Shown one piece after another: positions 1-6,731 of a stretch of DNA of 6,749 nt (position 1 is the stretch's first letter; each line of letters starts with the position of its first letter). Under the pieces are notes generated by a model. That model did not search any database, was not told the DNA's origin, and worked only from the letters and a program-made list of their open reading frames with translations. Origin of the DNA: a bacterium (lineage in GTDB: Bacteria; Zhuqueibacterota; Zhuqueibacteria; Thermofontimicrobiales; Thermofontimicrobiaceae); NCBI GenBank assembly GCA_011046315.1, contig DSAU01000514.1:1-6749 (forward strand), written 5' to 3'. The translations under genes and the position numbers were made by a program.

Positions 1-33
1 TATGAATTTAATTGAAAATCATAAACCAAATTT

Positions 34-40
34 AGGAGGT
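34..40 (+). promoter_or_regulatory. Shine-Dalgarno site of the Tyr-rich lipoprotein gene
   Basis: AGGAGGT stands six bases before the ATG at 47. It is a near-perfect anti-16S match and decides the start: an in-frame ATG at position 2 would add 15 residues ahead of the signal peptide and has only one base of visible upstream sequence. The promoter is not visible and probably lies left of the window. Confidence 0.85.
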
Positions 41-46
41 GGAGAC

Positions 47-1290
47 ATGGGTTATTTTAAAAAAGCTCTGCCAGTAATTATCCTCATCGTCACCGGGCTG
101 GTATTCAACGGCTGTTACACTCAATTTTCGCGCCCTGGCGTTGATACACCGAGGAGGGCTACTATTATGTTGACGAGCCGGAACAGCCTGTTTACGAGGA
201 TTATGAGGTTGAAGAGTATTATGATGATTATCCGGATACAGAGTATGTAGATTATCATTACTACGATATTGATAACTATTACTATCCCTCCTGGGGCGGT
301 TACGATTTTAGATACCGATATGTTGATCCTTTTTATTCGCCGTATGATTGGTATTTTTACACTGGATTTTATCCGGCATACTGGTGGTATCCGTCATTCC
401 ATCGCTACTATCCGGGCTGGTATATTTCCTTTTGGTATTCTGATTATTATTGGCATTCGAGCCCCTATTGGCGTGATTATAATTACTACCGAGGCGGTTG
501 GGTGTCGCAGCCGATGAAGAAGCGCCCGTTTTCGAAGCGAACACCGGGGTTGATCACTCGCGAACCCCGGCGGGTATCCCGGCAGGAGGTCGTGTCGCGT
601 GATGGTCAGTTGCCAAAGCGGGTACGGCGTCCGGATGGCGCACCGGAAAGAATTGTCAAGCCGGCTGATGCAATCAGAAGTCCGGATCGCCGGTCCAAAC
701 CGGTTATCGACGGCAAGCGAGATCCGAGGGTGATTAAGGGACGCGAGGGCAGCGAAGCTGTGCAGAGGAAGATTCCGGTCAGGAAAAAAGCGCCGGCAGT
801 GCGACCTCCGGTTCAACGACCAAAAACACAGCCCGAAACCGGTTTAAAACCGACCAAGAAACCGGTGCAGAGAACTCCTGCGACCAAAGAGGCGCGTCCT
901 TCACCACCTAAAAAGGAAAAAGAATCGCCGTCTGCAAATTCGAGGGTAAGAACTAATCCGCAGAGTAAGGATGTTTCTCCGGCTCGCAGCCAACGGTCTT
1001 ATTCCAGCCCGCGGACAAGATCAGCCCCACCGGCTGTTCGTCCGGAGATGAAAAGAAGTGTGACGCCGAAAAGCCGTGCCACAGGAAGCAGCGCACCCTC
1101 AAGATCAACTGTGCGACCAACGCGAAGTTCCGATAGATCAAGCGCAGCGCCTTCAATCAGGTCCAGTGGCTCTTCCTCGCGACCCAGTAGCAGTGGAAAT
1201 GTATCGAAAAGCCCTTCTTCATCGAAGTCAGGTAGTTCAAGCAGCAGCAAGTCCGGAAGCTCCGGTTCGAAATCTTCGAAAAAGAAGTAA
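47..1290 (+). CDS. Tyr-rich surface lipoprotein with basic Ser/Arg/Pro tail, frameshifted
   Basis: Not a named family; function unknown. The start at 47 has a strong Shine-Dalgarno site and encodes a lipoprotein-type signal: Lys5-Lys6, a hydrophobic stretch, then FNGC with Cys23 as the probable lipidated residue. That frame closes at a TAG at 248-250. From 145 the next frame back is open to the TAA at 1288-1290, and its first 120 codons hold 36 Tyr and 9 Trp with many Asp/Glu. The rest is basic, disordered-looking and rich in Arg, Lys, Pro and Ser; 30 of the last 54 residues are Ser, ending in KKK. The two parts look like one protein of about 414 residues broken by one missing base near 142-166. 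The second frame has no ATG, GTG or TTG before a GTG at 502, so gene callers would probably report only 502-1290. The layout resembles Tyr-rich lipoproteins I recall from Bacteroidota (from memory). An outer-membrane or surface location is inferred. The beta-barrel gene follows after 30 bases. Confidence 0.72.
142..166 (+). other. Frameshift point in the lipoprotein gene
   Basis: The signal-peptide frame reads Val-Asp across 140-145, while the frame that continues the protein reads Tyr-Thr-Glu-Glu-Gly from 145 and has a TGA at 142-144 just before it. The switch must therefore fall at or after this TGA, and before the Tyr/Glu-rich composition becomes unmistakable at about 166. One missing base (or two extra) restores a single frame. 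No classic slippery heptamer is visible. AGGAGG at 152-157 resembles an internal Shine-Dalgarno but is explained by Glu-Glu-Gly codons. An assembly error or a recent mutation is likelier than programmed frameshifting. Confidence 0.75.
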
Positions 1291-1310
1291 CTGATGTTTA
1301 TATTTACTAC

Positions 1311-1314
1311 GGAG
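1311..1314 (+). promoter_or_regulatory. Shine-Dalgarno site deciding the beta-barrel start
   Basis: GGAG lies six bases before the ATG at 1321 and nine before the ATG at 1324. It rules out the earlier in-frame ATG at 1294, which has no such site and would put nine extra residues ahead of the signal peptide. The tandem ATGs at 1321 and 1324 cannot be separated from sequence alone. Confidence 0.75.
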
Positions 1315-1320
1315 AAAAAA

Positions 1321-2616
1321 ATGATGAAACCACGACTATTTATCATCGCTCTAGTGAGCATATTCATTGCGATTCCGCTGTACGGCCAAAACGAAGCATT
1401 TTTTTTAGGGACGGTTTCCGGGGTCGGCGGTAGAGCGCTGTCCATGGGAAGCGCCTATGTTGCCATTGCTGACGACTATTCCGCCACCATGTGGAATCCG
1501 GCGGGACTAACCCAATTACGGCGGATGGAGTTGTTCGCTTCAATATCTCATCTGCAATTTGAAAATGAAGCGTTCTCTGAAGGCAATTCGATGACCGATA
1601 AAACCACCAAAACCAAATTGAATTCGATCGGCTTCGCATTTCCTATCCCGACCTATCGCGGCAGTATGGTTTTTGCCGTGGGGTATAACAAGGTACGAAG
1701 TTTTGATGGCGGTTTTTCATTCGGTGGGTTTAATGAATTAGAATCAGTCCGTGCTCATCAAATGTACAATGAAGTTGAAGAAGGAGACATGGCGAATTGG
1801 GTGTTTTCCGGCGCGATTCAAGTAACGCCGAATTTGTCAGTCGGAGGCGCGCTCAACCTGTGGCGCGGAGAGAACAATTATAATTGGTCGTTGATGGAAG
1901 AGGATCGACTTGATGAATGGTATTACCATACGTTTGATTATACTCAGCAGATCACAACCAACTTTTCTGCGACAAATGTGAAGCTTGGCGCGCTGTATCA
2001 ATTGGGATTTCTGGGACGAGTGGCAGCGACGGTCTCTACCCCGATTAAAATTAACGCCAAAGAAAAATGGAGCGAATATTCAAAACAAATTGAGGATGAT
2101 GACAGTCCATATGACGATTATGAGGATTCAGAGACCGGAAAATGGGATTACGGCATAAAATCATCCTGGCAATTTTCTGCCGGCGCGGCGTTGACTTTGC
2201 TGCCAAATATTGTGATCTCAGCCGACCTGGAATACAACGATTGGTCGCAAATGCGCTACACATCTGAACCACCGGTGAGCAATCAATATCGAAAGAATTT
2301 GGATTTTAAGCAAAATTTTCAACCGACCGCCACCATCCGGCTCGGCGGCGAATTTACCGTACCCTTGATCAATACCCAGTTGCGCGCCGGGGCGATTCGC
2401 CAGCCCTCTCCTTTGAAAGATGCTTCAGAAAAAGCCGACCGCAATTTTCTGACGCTGGGCTGCGGAATTTTACTTGATAAACAGGTCAAACTGGACGTGG
2501 CTTATGTCCGCGGCTGGTGGGAGCGGGAAGGCACCTATTTATCTGAATATTTTGATAATATTTCTGAAACGATTAAAGTGGATAAAATTTACGCCACTAT
2601 GTCGATCCGATTTTAA
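1321..2616 (+). CDS. PorV/OmpP1-FadL-like outer-membrane beta-barrel protein
   Basis: Predicted outer-membrane protein of 431 residues. A Sec signal peptide is visible: Lys3 and Arg5, hydrophobic residues 6-20, and probable cleavage near Tyr-Gly-Gln at 21-23. Residues 36-63 carry the N-terminal signature of the FadL/OmpP1 and PorV/PorQ-type barrels: GGRALSMGSAYVAIADD followed by an aromatic/Thr stretch and NPAGL. The rest alternates polar and aromatic residues as in membrane beta-strands and ends in MSIRF, a C-terminal Phe typical of proteins handled by the Bam machinery. Known relatives either carry hydrophobic compounds across the outer membrane (FadL) or serve type IX secretion as a shuttle (PorV). 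The sequence does not choose between these, and no other type IX gene is in the window. An acidic loop, 9 Asp/Glu in 14 residues, lies at 2092-2133. The gene follows the Tyr-rich lipoprotein gene by 30 bases and probably shares its transcript, which ends at the terminator at 2644-2687. Confidence 0.88.
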   Translation: MMKPRLFIIALVSIFIAIPLYGQNEAFFLGTVSGVGGRALSMGSAYVAIADDYSATMWNPAGLTQLRRMELFASISHLQFENEAFSEGNSMTDKTTKTKLNSIGFAFPIPTYRGSMVFAVGYNKVRSFDGGFSFGGFNELESVRAHQMYNEVEEGDMANWVFSGAIQVTPNLSVGGALNLWRGENNYNWSLMEEDRLDEWYYHTFDYTQQITTNFSATNVKLGALYQLGFLGRVAATVSTPIKINAKEKWSEYSKQIEDDDSPYDDYEDSETGKWDYGIKSSWQFSAGAALTLLPNIVISADLEYNDWSQMRYTSEPPVSNQYRKNLDFKQNFQPTATIRLGGEFTVPLINTQLRAGAIRQPSPLKDASEKADRNFLTLGCGILLDKQVKLDVAYVRGWWEREGTYLSEYFDNISETIKVDKIYATMSIRF

Positions 2617-2638
2617 TTGTCGATTTTAAAAATTTTTC

Positions 2639-2667
2639 TTGATAAAATCTCTGTCAAAAGTTAAATT
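2639..2667 (+). promoter_or_regulatory. Candidate sigma-70-like promoter for the TPR/GWxTD gene
   Basis: TTGATA at 2639-2644 is 17 bases from TAAATT at 2662-2667. These match 5/6 and 4/6 of the standard -35 and -10 hexamers. Transcription would begin near 2674, about 24 bases before the ATG at 2698. The elements overlap the 5' arm and loop of the terminator of the upstream gene. The region is AT-rich, so chance matches are expected, and the organism's promoter consensus is unknown. Confidence 0.28.
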
Positions 2668-2687
2668 ATTGGCAGAGATTTTTTTTT
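2644..2687 (+). terminator. Intrinsic terminator after the beta-barrel gene
   Basis: AAAATCTCTGTCAA (2644-2657) pairs with TTGGCAGAGATTTT (2669-2682) over 14 base pairs, including one G-T pair, around an 11-base loop. A run of nine T at 2679-2687 follows and forms part of the lower stem. This is a standard Rho-independent layout, 27 bases after the barrel's stop codon. It lies only 10 bases before the start of the next gene, so it separates the two transcription units or attenuates read-through. Confidence 0.88.
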
Positions 2688-2697
2688 AACGGAGATC

Positions 2698-4785
2698 ATG
2701 AGAGTTTTCAGGACAATATTTTTATGGGTACTCTGCTGGCTGGTTGTGGCTACTGCGACGGCAAGCGACGATAAATATGTGGAAGCAGAAAAATGTTATC
2801 GTCAGGCTCTCAGTCATTTACAGCAGAATAAAAGCGATCTGGCGATAAATTCGCTCAAGCAAGCGTTGAGAATTAACCGAAAACTGGCAAAGGCTCATCA
2901 TCAATTAGCTTTGATCTATATGAATGAGGGAACGGTGTATGGGCGTTTCAAAGCAACGTTTGAAATTGACAAAGCCATCCGGCTGGATCGGGATAATTTA
3001 GCCTATCGCTTTACCCGGGCTGAGCTCGATGTGAAAAAAGGGATGAGTTATAATGCGGAACGGCAATTCAAAAAAATTCTGGAAAAGGATCCGACCTATT
3101 ATGATTGTTACCTTAATCTGGCGGCTTTGAAAGAAGATGAAACACTCCATTATCAAGACATGATCAGCATCGAATCCGGCAGCGACGGCGTTATTTTTAT
3201 GCAGAAGTTTGCTGAAGAACTCAAACAGGAAGCGGCGGATTATTATAAAAGGGCAATCGCCATCCAGCCTGAAAATACTGAAGTTTATTATAAATTGGCG
3301 TTGCTCTATTTTGAGTTTGATAATTTTCAGCAAATGATCCAATTGCTCGAAAGCGCGGTTAAAATCAATCCTCGGGACAAGAATTGTCAACTTTTTCTGG
3401 GATTTGCCTATCACATGGCTGGTCAATTTTCTCAGGCAATGGAAAGATTTCAATTGGCAAAGCAAATGATGTCACCAGATGAACTGGATATGCTGGAATC
3501 GATCGATCTGATTCTGTCTCCCCAAGAAATGGCAAAATATCAATTGGCATCGGCTGAAAAGAAGGCAGAGTTTACTGATCGCTTTTGGACAAAACGCGAT
3601 CCGTTTTATCTCAGCCCGGTGAATGAGCGGCTGCTGGAGCATTATAGCCGAATTGCCTACACCAATCTGCGATTCTCGAATTTTAAAAAGGGGATTGAAG
3701 GTTGGCAAACTGACAGAGGCAAGATTTATATTCGATTTGGCAAGCCTCAGTATCGCTATCGAACCCGGCCTTACATTGGCGAAATGCAGGGAAATACCCG
3801 TAATCCGCTGGTTCACTCCCGTGAGTTTTGGATTTATCCCGATTTTAAATTCGTGTTCGAGGATGAATATCTGTCAGGCAATTATATGTTTGCACGACAT
3901 ATCAATCCTGAATATGATTACAAATTAATTTATGAAAATATGATCAAAGAAACACCTGATTATTATCGTATGCCTGGGGATGAGATGCAGATTGATGTGC
4001 CCCTGGAAATCGTTTCCTTCAAAGGTGAGAGCCTGGCTACCGAGCTGGAGTTTTGTTACGGCGTTTCGGCAGAGCAAAAAAATTCATTCAATCTGGGTGA
4101 TCAACTACAAAAGGGATTGTTTGTGTTCGATCACGATTGGCAGCTCGAACAAGAGATGAAAACAAGCTTTCGTTTGCAGCATCAAATCAATATTGCTCAA
4201 CAAGCCTACTTCACTTTTCACGATCGGGTGGTTGTACAGCCGGGGCAATATCATTTTGCGCTGGAATTTGAAGATCAGATCACGGGAAAACGCGCCGCAA
4301 TTCATCGACCGATCAAAGCCGATTTATTTTCCGCAGATCATTTGCAAATCAGCGACATCCTTTTTGCCAGTGAAATTAAGCCGCCGTTTTCGTCTCGAAA
4401 AATTAGCCGCAGCGATTTTCTGATATTACCCAATCCGATCAGAAAATACAGCGCGGCGCAGCCGGTGGCAATTTATTTTGAAATTTACAATCTGACGACT
4501 GACGCTGAAGGTAATACCCGTTATGAAATTGAATATTGCATCGGCGAAGATTTTGCTTCAAAACCGCTATGGCGCCGATTGCTCACCAATGTCGGAATTG
4601 TTGCTCGCCCCGGGGAAACTGCTACCCGTTATGAATATATGGGAAAAATGTCAGATGAAATTCAGTACCAAAATTTGGTGTTAGACTCAAAAATCAGGGG
4701 GAATGTCCGGTTGGTCATTTCAGTGACCGATTTGGTGTCAGGTTACATTGATGAAAAATCAGAAAAGTTATTAATTGTTGAATGA
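2698..4785 (+). CDS. Secreted TPR protein with GWxTD domain
   Basis: Exported protein of 695 residues, probably periplasmic or bound to the outer membrane. Residues 1-23 form a Sec signal peptide (Arg2, Arg5, hydrophobic 7-18, cleavage near ATATAS) without a good lipobox. Residues about 26-255 hold TPR-type helical pairs, for example at 27-76, 118-145 and 180-255, including YYKRAIAIQPENTEVYYKLA. Next comes the GWxTD domain: FWTKRDP at 296-302, NERLLEHYSRIAY at 309-321 and the defining GWQTDRGKIYIRFGKP at 335-350, then an aromatic segment with EFWIYPDFKFVFED at 376-389. The C-terminal 250 residues look beta-rich and I do not recognise them as a separate domain. GWxTD proteins occur in Bacteroidota, Acidobacteriota and related lineages; their molecular function is not established to my knowledge. 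The TPRs suggest protein binding. GGAG at 2691-2694 is only three bases before the ATG, closer than usual, but no other ATG keeps the signal peptide. TGA and TAA stops stand in tandem. The RmlD-like gene follows after 12 bases. Confidence 0.9.
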   Translation: MRVFRTIFLWVLCWLVVATATASDDKYVEAEKCYRQALSHLQQNKSDLAINSLKQALRINRKLAKAHHQLALIYMNEGTVYGRFKATFEIDKAIRLDRDNLAYRFTRAELDVKKGMSYNAERQFKKILEKDPTYYDCYLNLAALKEDETLHYQDMISIESGSDGVIFMQKFAEELKQEAADYYKRAIAIQPENTEVYYKLALLYFEFDNFQQMIQLLESAVKINPRDKNCQLFLGFAYHMAGQFSQAMERFQLAKQMMSPDELDMLESIDLILSPQEMAKYQLASAEKKAEFTDRFWTKRDPFYLSPVNERLLEHYSRIAYTNLRFSNFKKGIEGWQTDRGKIYIRFGKPQYRYRTRPYIGEMQGNTRNPLVHSREFWIYPDFKFVFEDEYLSGNYMFARHINPEYDYKLIYENMIKETPDYYRMPGDEMQIDVPLEIVSFKGESLATELEFCYGVSAEQKNSFNLGDQLQKGLFVFDHDWQLEQEMKTSFRLQHQINIAQQAYFTFHDRVVVQPGQYHFALEFEDQITGKRAAIHRPIKADLFSADHLQISDILFASEIKPPFSSRKISRSDFLILPNPIRKYSAAQPVAIYFEIYNLTTDAEGNTRYEIEYCIGEDFASKPLWRRLLTNVGIVARPGETATRYEYMGKMSDEIQYQNLVLDSKIRGNVRLVISVTDLVSGYIDEKSEKLLIVE

Positions 4786-4797
4786 TAAGGGCGGGCA

Positions 4798-5685
4798 ATG
4801 AAAAAGATTTTAATCACCGGCGGCAGTGGTTTCGTGGGCGGGCATCTGATCGAATTGGCTCAGAAAAAATATATTGTGCACGCCACCCATTTTAACAACC
4901 CGCTCCCGTTTTCAGAAATCAGGTCTCATCATATTGATTTGTCAAAAATTGATAACGCCGTTACATTAATTGAGTCGCTAAAGCCCGATATTATTTTGCA
5001 TACGGCAGCCTGTTCCAATCCGGATTTTTGTGAAAAGAATCGGGAAATCAGCAGTCGGCTCAATACTCATCTCACCGAACAAATTTGTCGCGCTGCTCGG
5101 AGAATCAACGCCCGATTTATTTTTACCTCCACTGATCTGGTTTTTGATGGAAAACGAAACAATTATTCAGAAACCGATGCTGCCAATCCGGCAAATTTTT
5201 ATGGTAAAACCAAATTCGAGGCAGAACGATTGGTTGAGAGCATCGGCGGCAAGGTGGTCATTGCTCGGTTGGCGCTGGTATATGGTTTTGGCCTACATCG
5301 GCAGCGTACTTTCTTTGAGAGCATGATTCAAGCAATCACTGCCGGCAAAAAAATAACCCTGTTCCATGACCAGTATCGTTCGCCGATCCTTGTTCAAAAT
5401 TTAGCGGAAGCTCTGTTGGAATTGGCAGAAAATAAATTTAGCGGCATCATCCATCTGAGCGGTGGAGAGCGCATCAGTCGCTTCGATTTTGGAGTGAAAA
5501 CCTGCAAAATCTTAAGTTTGCCGATTTCATTTTTGGAAAATAAATCTATGTTCGATATCACAACCATTGCCGCCCGGCCTCAGGATGTTTCGATGAAAAA
5601 TGAGCTTGCCCGACGCATTTTATCCACAAAGCTGCTCAATTGTGATGAGGGATTACAAAAAATTAAGCTTGCCGCTGGTTATTAA
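4798..5685 (+). CDS. RmlD-like extended SDR, NAD(P)-dependent sugar-nucleotide reductase
   Basis: Cytoplasmic oxidoreductase of 295 residues, the usual length for the RmlD (dTDP-4-dehydrorhamnose reductase) family. The N-terminal Rossmann fold has KILITGGSGFVG at 3-14, with the Gly8, Gly11 and Gly14 pattern that binds NAD(P). HTAA at 68-71 and FTSTDLVFDG at 109-118 are typical of RmlD relatives; Thr112 would be the catalytic Ser/Thr. YGKTK at 135-139 supplies the Tyr135/Lys139 catalytic pair. RPQDVSM at 260-266 matches the RPxDxS motif near the C-terminus. All expected active-site residues are present. The likely reaction is reduction of a 4-keto sugar nucleotide for surface polysaccharide, but rmlA, rmlB and rmlC are not in the window, so the exact substrate is open and no symbol is given. 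AAGG at 4787-4790 is a fair ribosome site seven bases before the ATG. The 12-base gap indicates cotranscription with the TPR/GWxTD gene. The 3' end is nine bases from the convergent minus-strand gene, and no terminator is visible between them. Confidence 0.87.
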   Translation: MKKILITGGSGFVGGHLIELAQKKYIVHATHFNNPLPFSEIRSHHIDLSKIDNAVTLIESLKPDIILHTAACSNPDFCEKNREISSRLNTHLTEQICRAARRINARFIFTSTDLVFDGKRNNYSETDAANPANFYGKTKFEAERLVESIGGKVVIARLALVYGFGLHRQRTFFESMIQAITAGKKITLFHDQYRSPILVQNLAEALLELAENKFSGIIHLSGGERISRFDFGVKTCKILSLPISFLENKSMFDITTIAARPQDVSMKNELARRILSTKLLNCDEGLQKIKLAAGY

Positions 5686-5694
5686 TTCTTGTTA

Positions 5695-6609
5695 TCAGAA
5701 CAAACAGTCCATCTTTTTTTGTTTTCGCTGGTGATATAATCCACCGATTTCGGCGCCGATGATAAAGATGACCGCTGAATAATAGATCCAGAATAAAATG
5801 ACAATGCCGAATACATAAGCGCCGTAAATCCTTCCCCAGGCTGCAAAATGTACCAGGTAATAGCCAAAAATCACTTCAGCTAAAGCCCAGAGAATGGCGG
5901 CGCAAACAGCGCTGGTTGCTGCAACCCTCACCGGGATTTTACCATAGGGTATAAAGTAATAGAGACCATAAAACAGGATGATTGTAATCAGTAGTGAGAC
6001 GATCGATAGAGCGGCTTTTGCGATAAATGTCAGGCGAAAAATATTCAAAAAATCGATTTTATCGATAAAATTTTTAAGCACCTCCAGCAACGGCAAAATG
6101 GCTGTGGAAATCAAAAAAAATATCACGACAATTAAAATCATTGCAAAATCACGGGCTTTAGCTGCCACCAGGGTTTTTGATTTATGAACGTTGAAAATGT
6201 TATTCAAAATCGTTCGCATATTTGTGAAGACTCCGCTGGCGGCAAAGAACAAGCCGATGACACCGATATAGCCGGCCCAGTTTTTGAATAATTTTACTTC
6301 ATCGAGCCTGGAGTCAATGATATTTTTCACAAAGGAAGCGTAGTCTTTGTAAGGAATCAGCCGATAGATAAAAATATCGATTTGGTTTTCGATGACAGAA
6401 TGCTCCAAAATATTTCCGATAATTGCAAGTATAATCAGAACAAACGGTATGATACAGATGATAAATGAGAACGCCAGACCGCCGCTAATCAGAAAGATGT
6501 TGTGTTCTCCCAATCTGTCAACCAATCCCAATAAATAATAGCCAATTACGCTTTCCCGGATTCGAAGGAATATTTCTTTTATCGATTTTAGGTTGAATTT
6601 ATTTTTCAT
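5695..6609 (-). CDS. YihY/BrkB-family inner-membrane protein
   Basis: Integral inner-membrane protein of 304 residues, close to the usual family length. A basic, amphipathic N-terminus (about 1-35) precedes about six hydrophobic segments near residues 38-66, 112-131, 155-178, 195-220, 228-250 and 260-288. Family marks include GGLAFSFIICIIPFVLII at 43-60, NIFNVHKSKT at 137-146, and the closing YGAYVFGIVILFWIYYSA at 262-279 followed by GAEIGG at 285-290, with a short basic tail. The old name 'ribonuclease BN' for this family is a misassignment, and 'virulence factor BrkB' comes from Bordetella serum resistance. The true activity is unsettled; transport or envelope roles are proposed. The ATG at 6607-6609 has no clear Shine-Dalgarno site upstream, but it is the natural start because it gives a full-length family N-terminus. 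The gene is convergent with the RmlD-like gene and belongs to no visible operon. Confidence 0.9.
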   Translation of the reverse strand: MKNKFNLKSIKEIFLRIRESVIGYYLLGLVDRLGEHNIFLISGGLAFSFIICIIPFVLIILAIIGNILEHSVIENQIDIFIYRLIPYKDYASFVKNIIDSRLDEVKLFKNWAGYIGVIGLFFAASGVFTNMRTILNNIFNVHKSKTLVAAKARDFAMILIVVIFFLISTAILPLLEVLKNFIDKIDFLNIFRLTFIAKAALSIVSLLITIILFYGLYYFIPYGKIPVRVAATSAVCAAILWALAEVIFGYYLVHFAAWGRIYGAYVFGIVILFWIYYSAVIFIIGAEIGGLYHQRKQKKMDCLF

Positions 6610-6634
6610 AATTAATACGGATTACCGGAACGTA

Positions 6635-6653
6635 TATGTACGCTCTCTACATA
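6635..6653. repeat. Short inverted repeat upstream of the YihY-family gene
   Basis: TATGTA (6635-6640) and TACATA (6648-6653) form a six-base inverted repeat around CGCTCTC. The flanking CGTA and CG extend it imperfectly with a bulge. It lies about 26 bases before the start of the minus-strand gene, where an operator or leader hairpin could be, but six AT-rich pairs can easily arise by chance. Confidence 0.25.
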
Positions 6654-6715
6654 CGCCAGATAATATTCAACTTATAAAAGTATTTTAGTAATCGATCACA
6701 GGGTGAGTGAATATA

Positions 6716-6731
6716 AACCGCTGAAGCGGTT
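6716..6731. repeat. Perfect short palindrome, possible REP-like element or hairpin
   Basis: AACCGC (6716-6721), loop TGAA, GCGGTT (6726-6731): six perfect pairs, or seven if the T and A of the loop also pair. It is GC-richer than its surroundings. It could be a dispersed REP-like palindrome or the hairpin of a gene reading in from the right. No good T-run follows on either strand, so it is not called a terminator. It may also be the end of a coding sequence in an unseen neighbour. Confidence 0.4.

Noticed and set aside
142..166. Programmed -1 ribosomal frameshift stimulated by the AGGAGG at 152-157
   Set aside because: No X-XXY-YYZ slippery heptamer lies at a suitable distance, and AGGAGG is explained by Glu-Glu-Gly codons. 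A simple indel is the more economical explanation.
269..517. Plus-strand open frame of 82 codons inside the Tyr-rich region
   Set aside because: It is the continuation of the signal-peptide frame after its stop. Its Ile/Gly/Arg composition is what Tyr/Asp-rich codons (tat, gat) give when read one base off, and it has no ribosome site.
394..816. Minus-strand open frame of 140 codons opposite the lipoprotein gene
   Set aside because: Antisense to the Tyr-rich and basic parts of the lipoprotein, with no recognisable domain; long only because Arg/Pro/Tyr codons seldom give stops on the other strand.
999..1445. Minus-strand open frame of 148 codons with Leu/Glu/Asp-rich sequence
   Set aside because: It is the mirror of the Ser/Lys-rich tail and runs into the start of the barrel gene, which has clear family motifs. 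No coding evidence of its own.
2998..3465. Minus-strand open frame of 155 codons
   Set aside because: Lies entirely within the TPR region of the GWxTD-domain gene; no motif, no start site, and the plus strand clearly codes.
5689..5703. Possible bidirectional terminator between the convergent genes (TTGTT, ATCAG, AACAA)
   Set aside because: Only five AT-rich pairs, and the T-run to the right begins several bases later inside the YihY-family coding end. Too weak to call.
6050..6076. ATCGAT-centred inverted repeats (AAAATCGATTTTATCGATAAAA)
   Set aside because: They fall within the YihY-family gene and are explained by Ile-Asp-Lys-Ile-Asp-Phe codons in an AT-rich gene.
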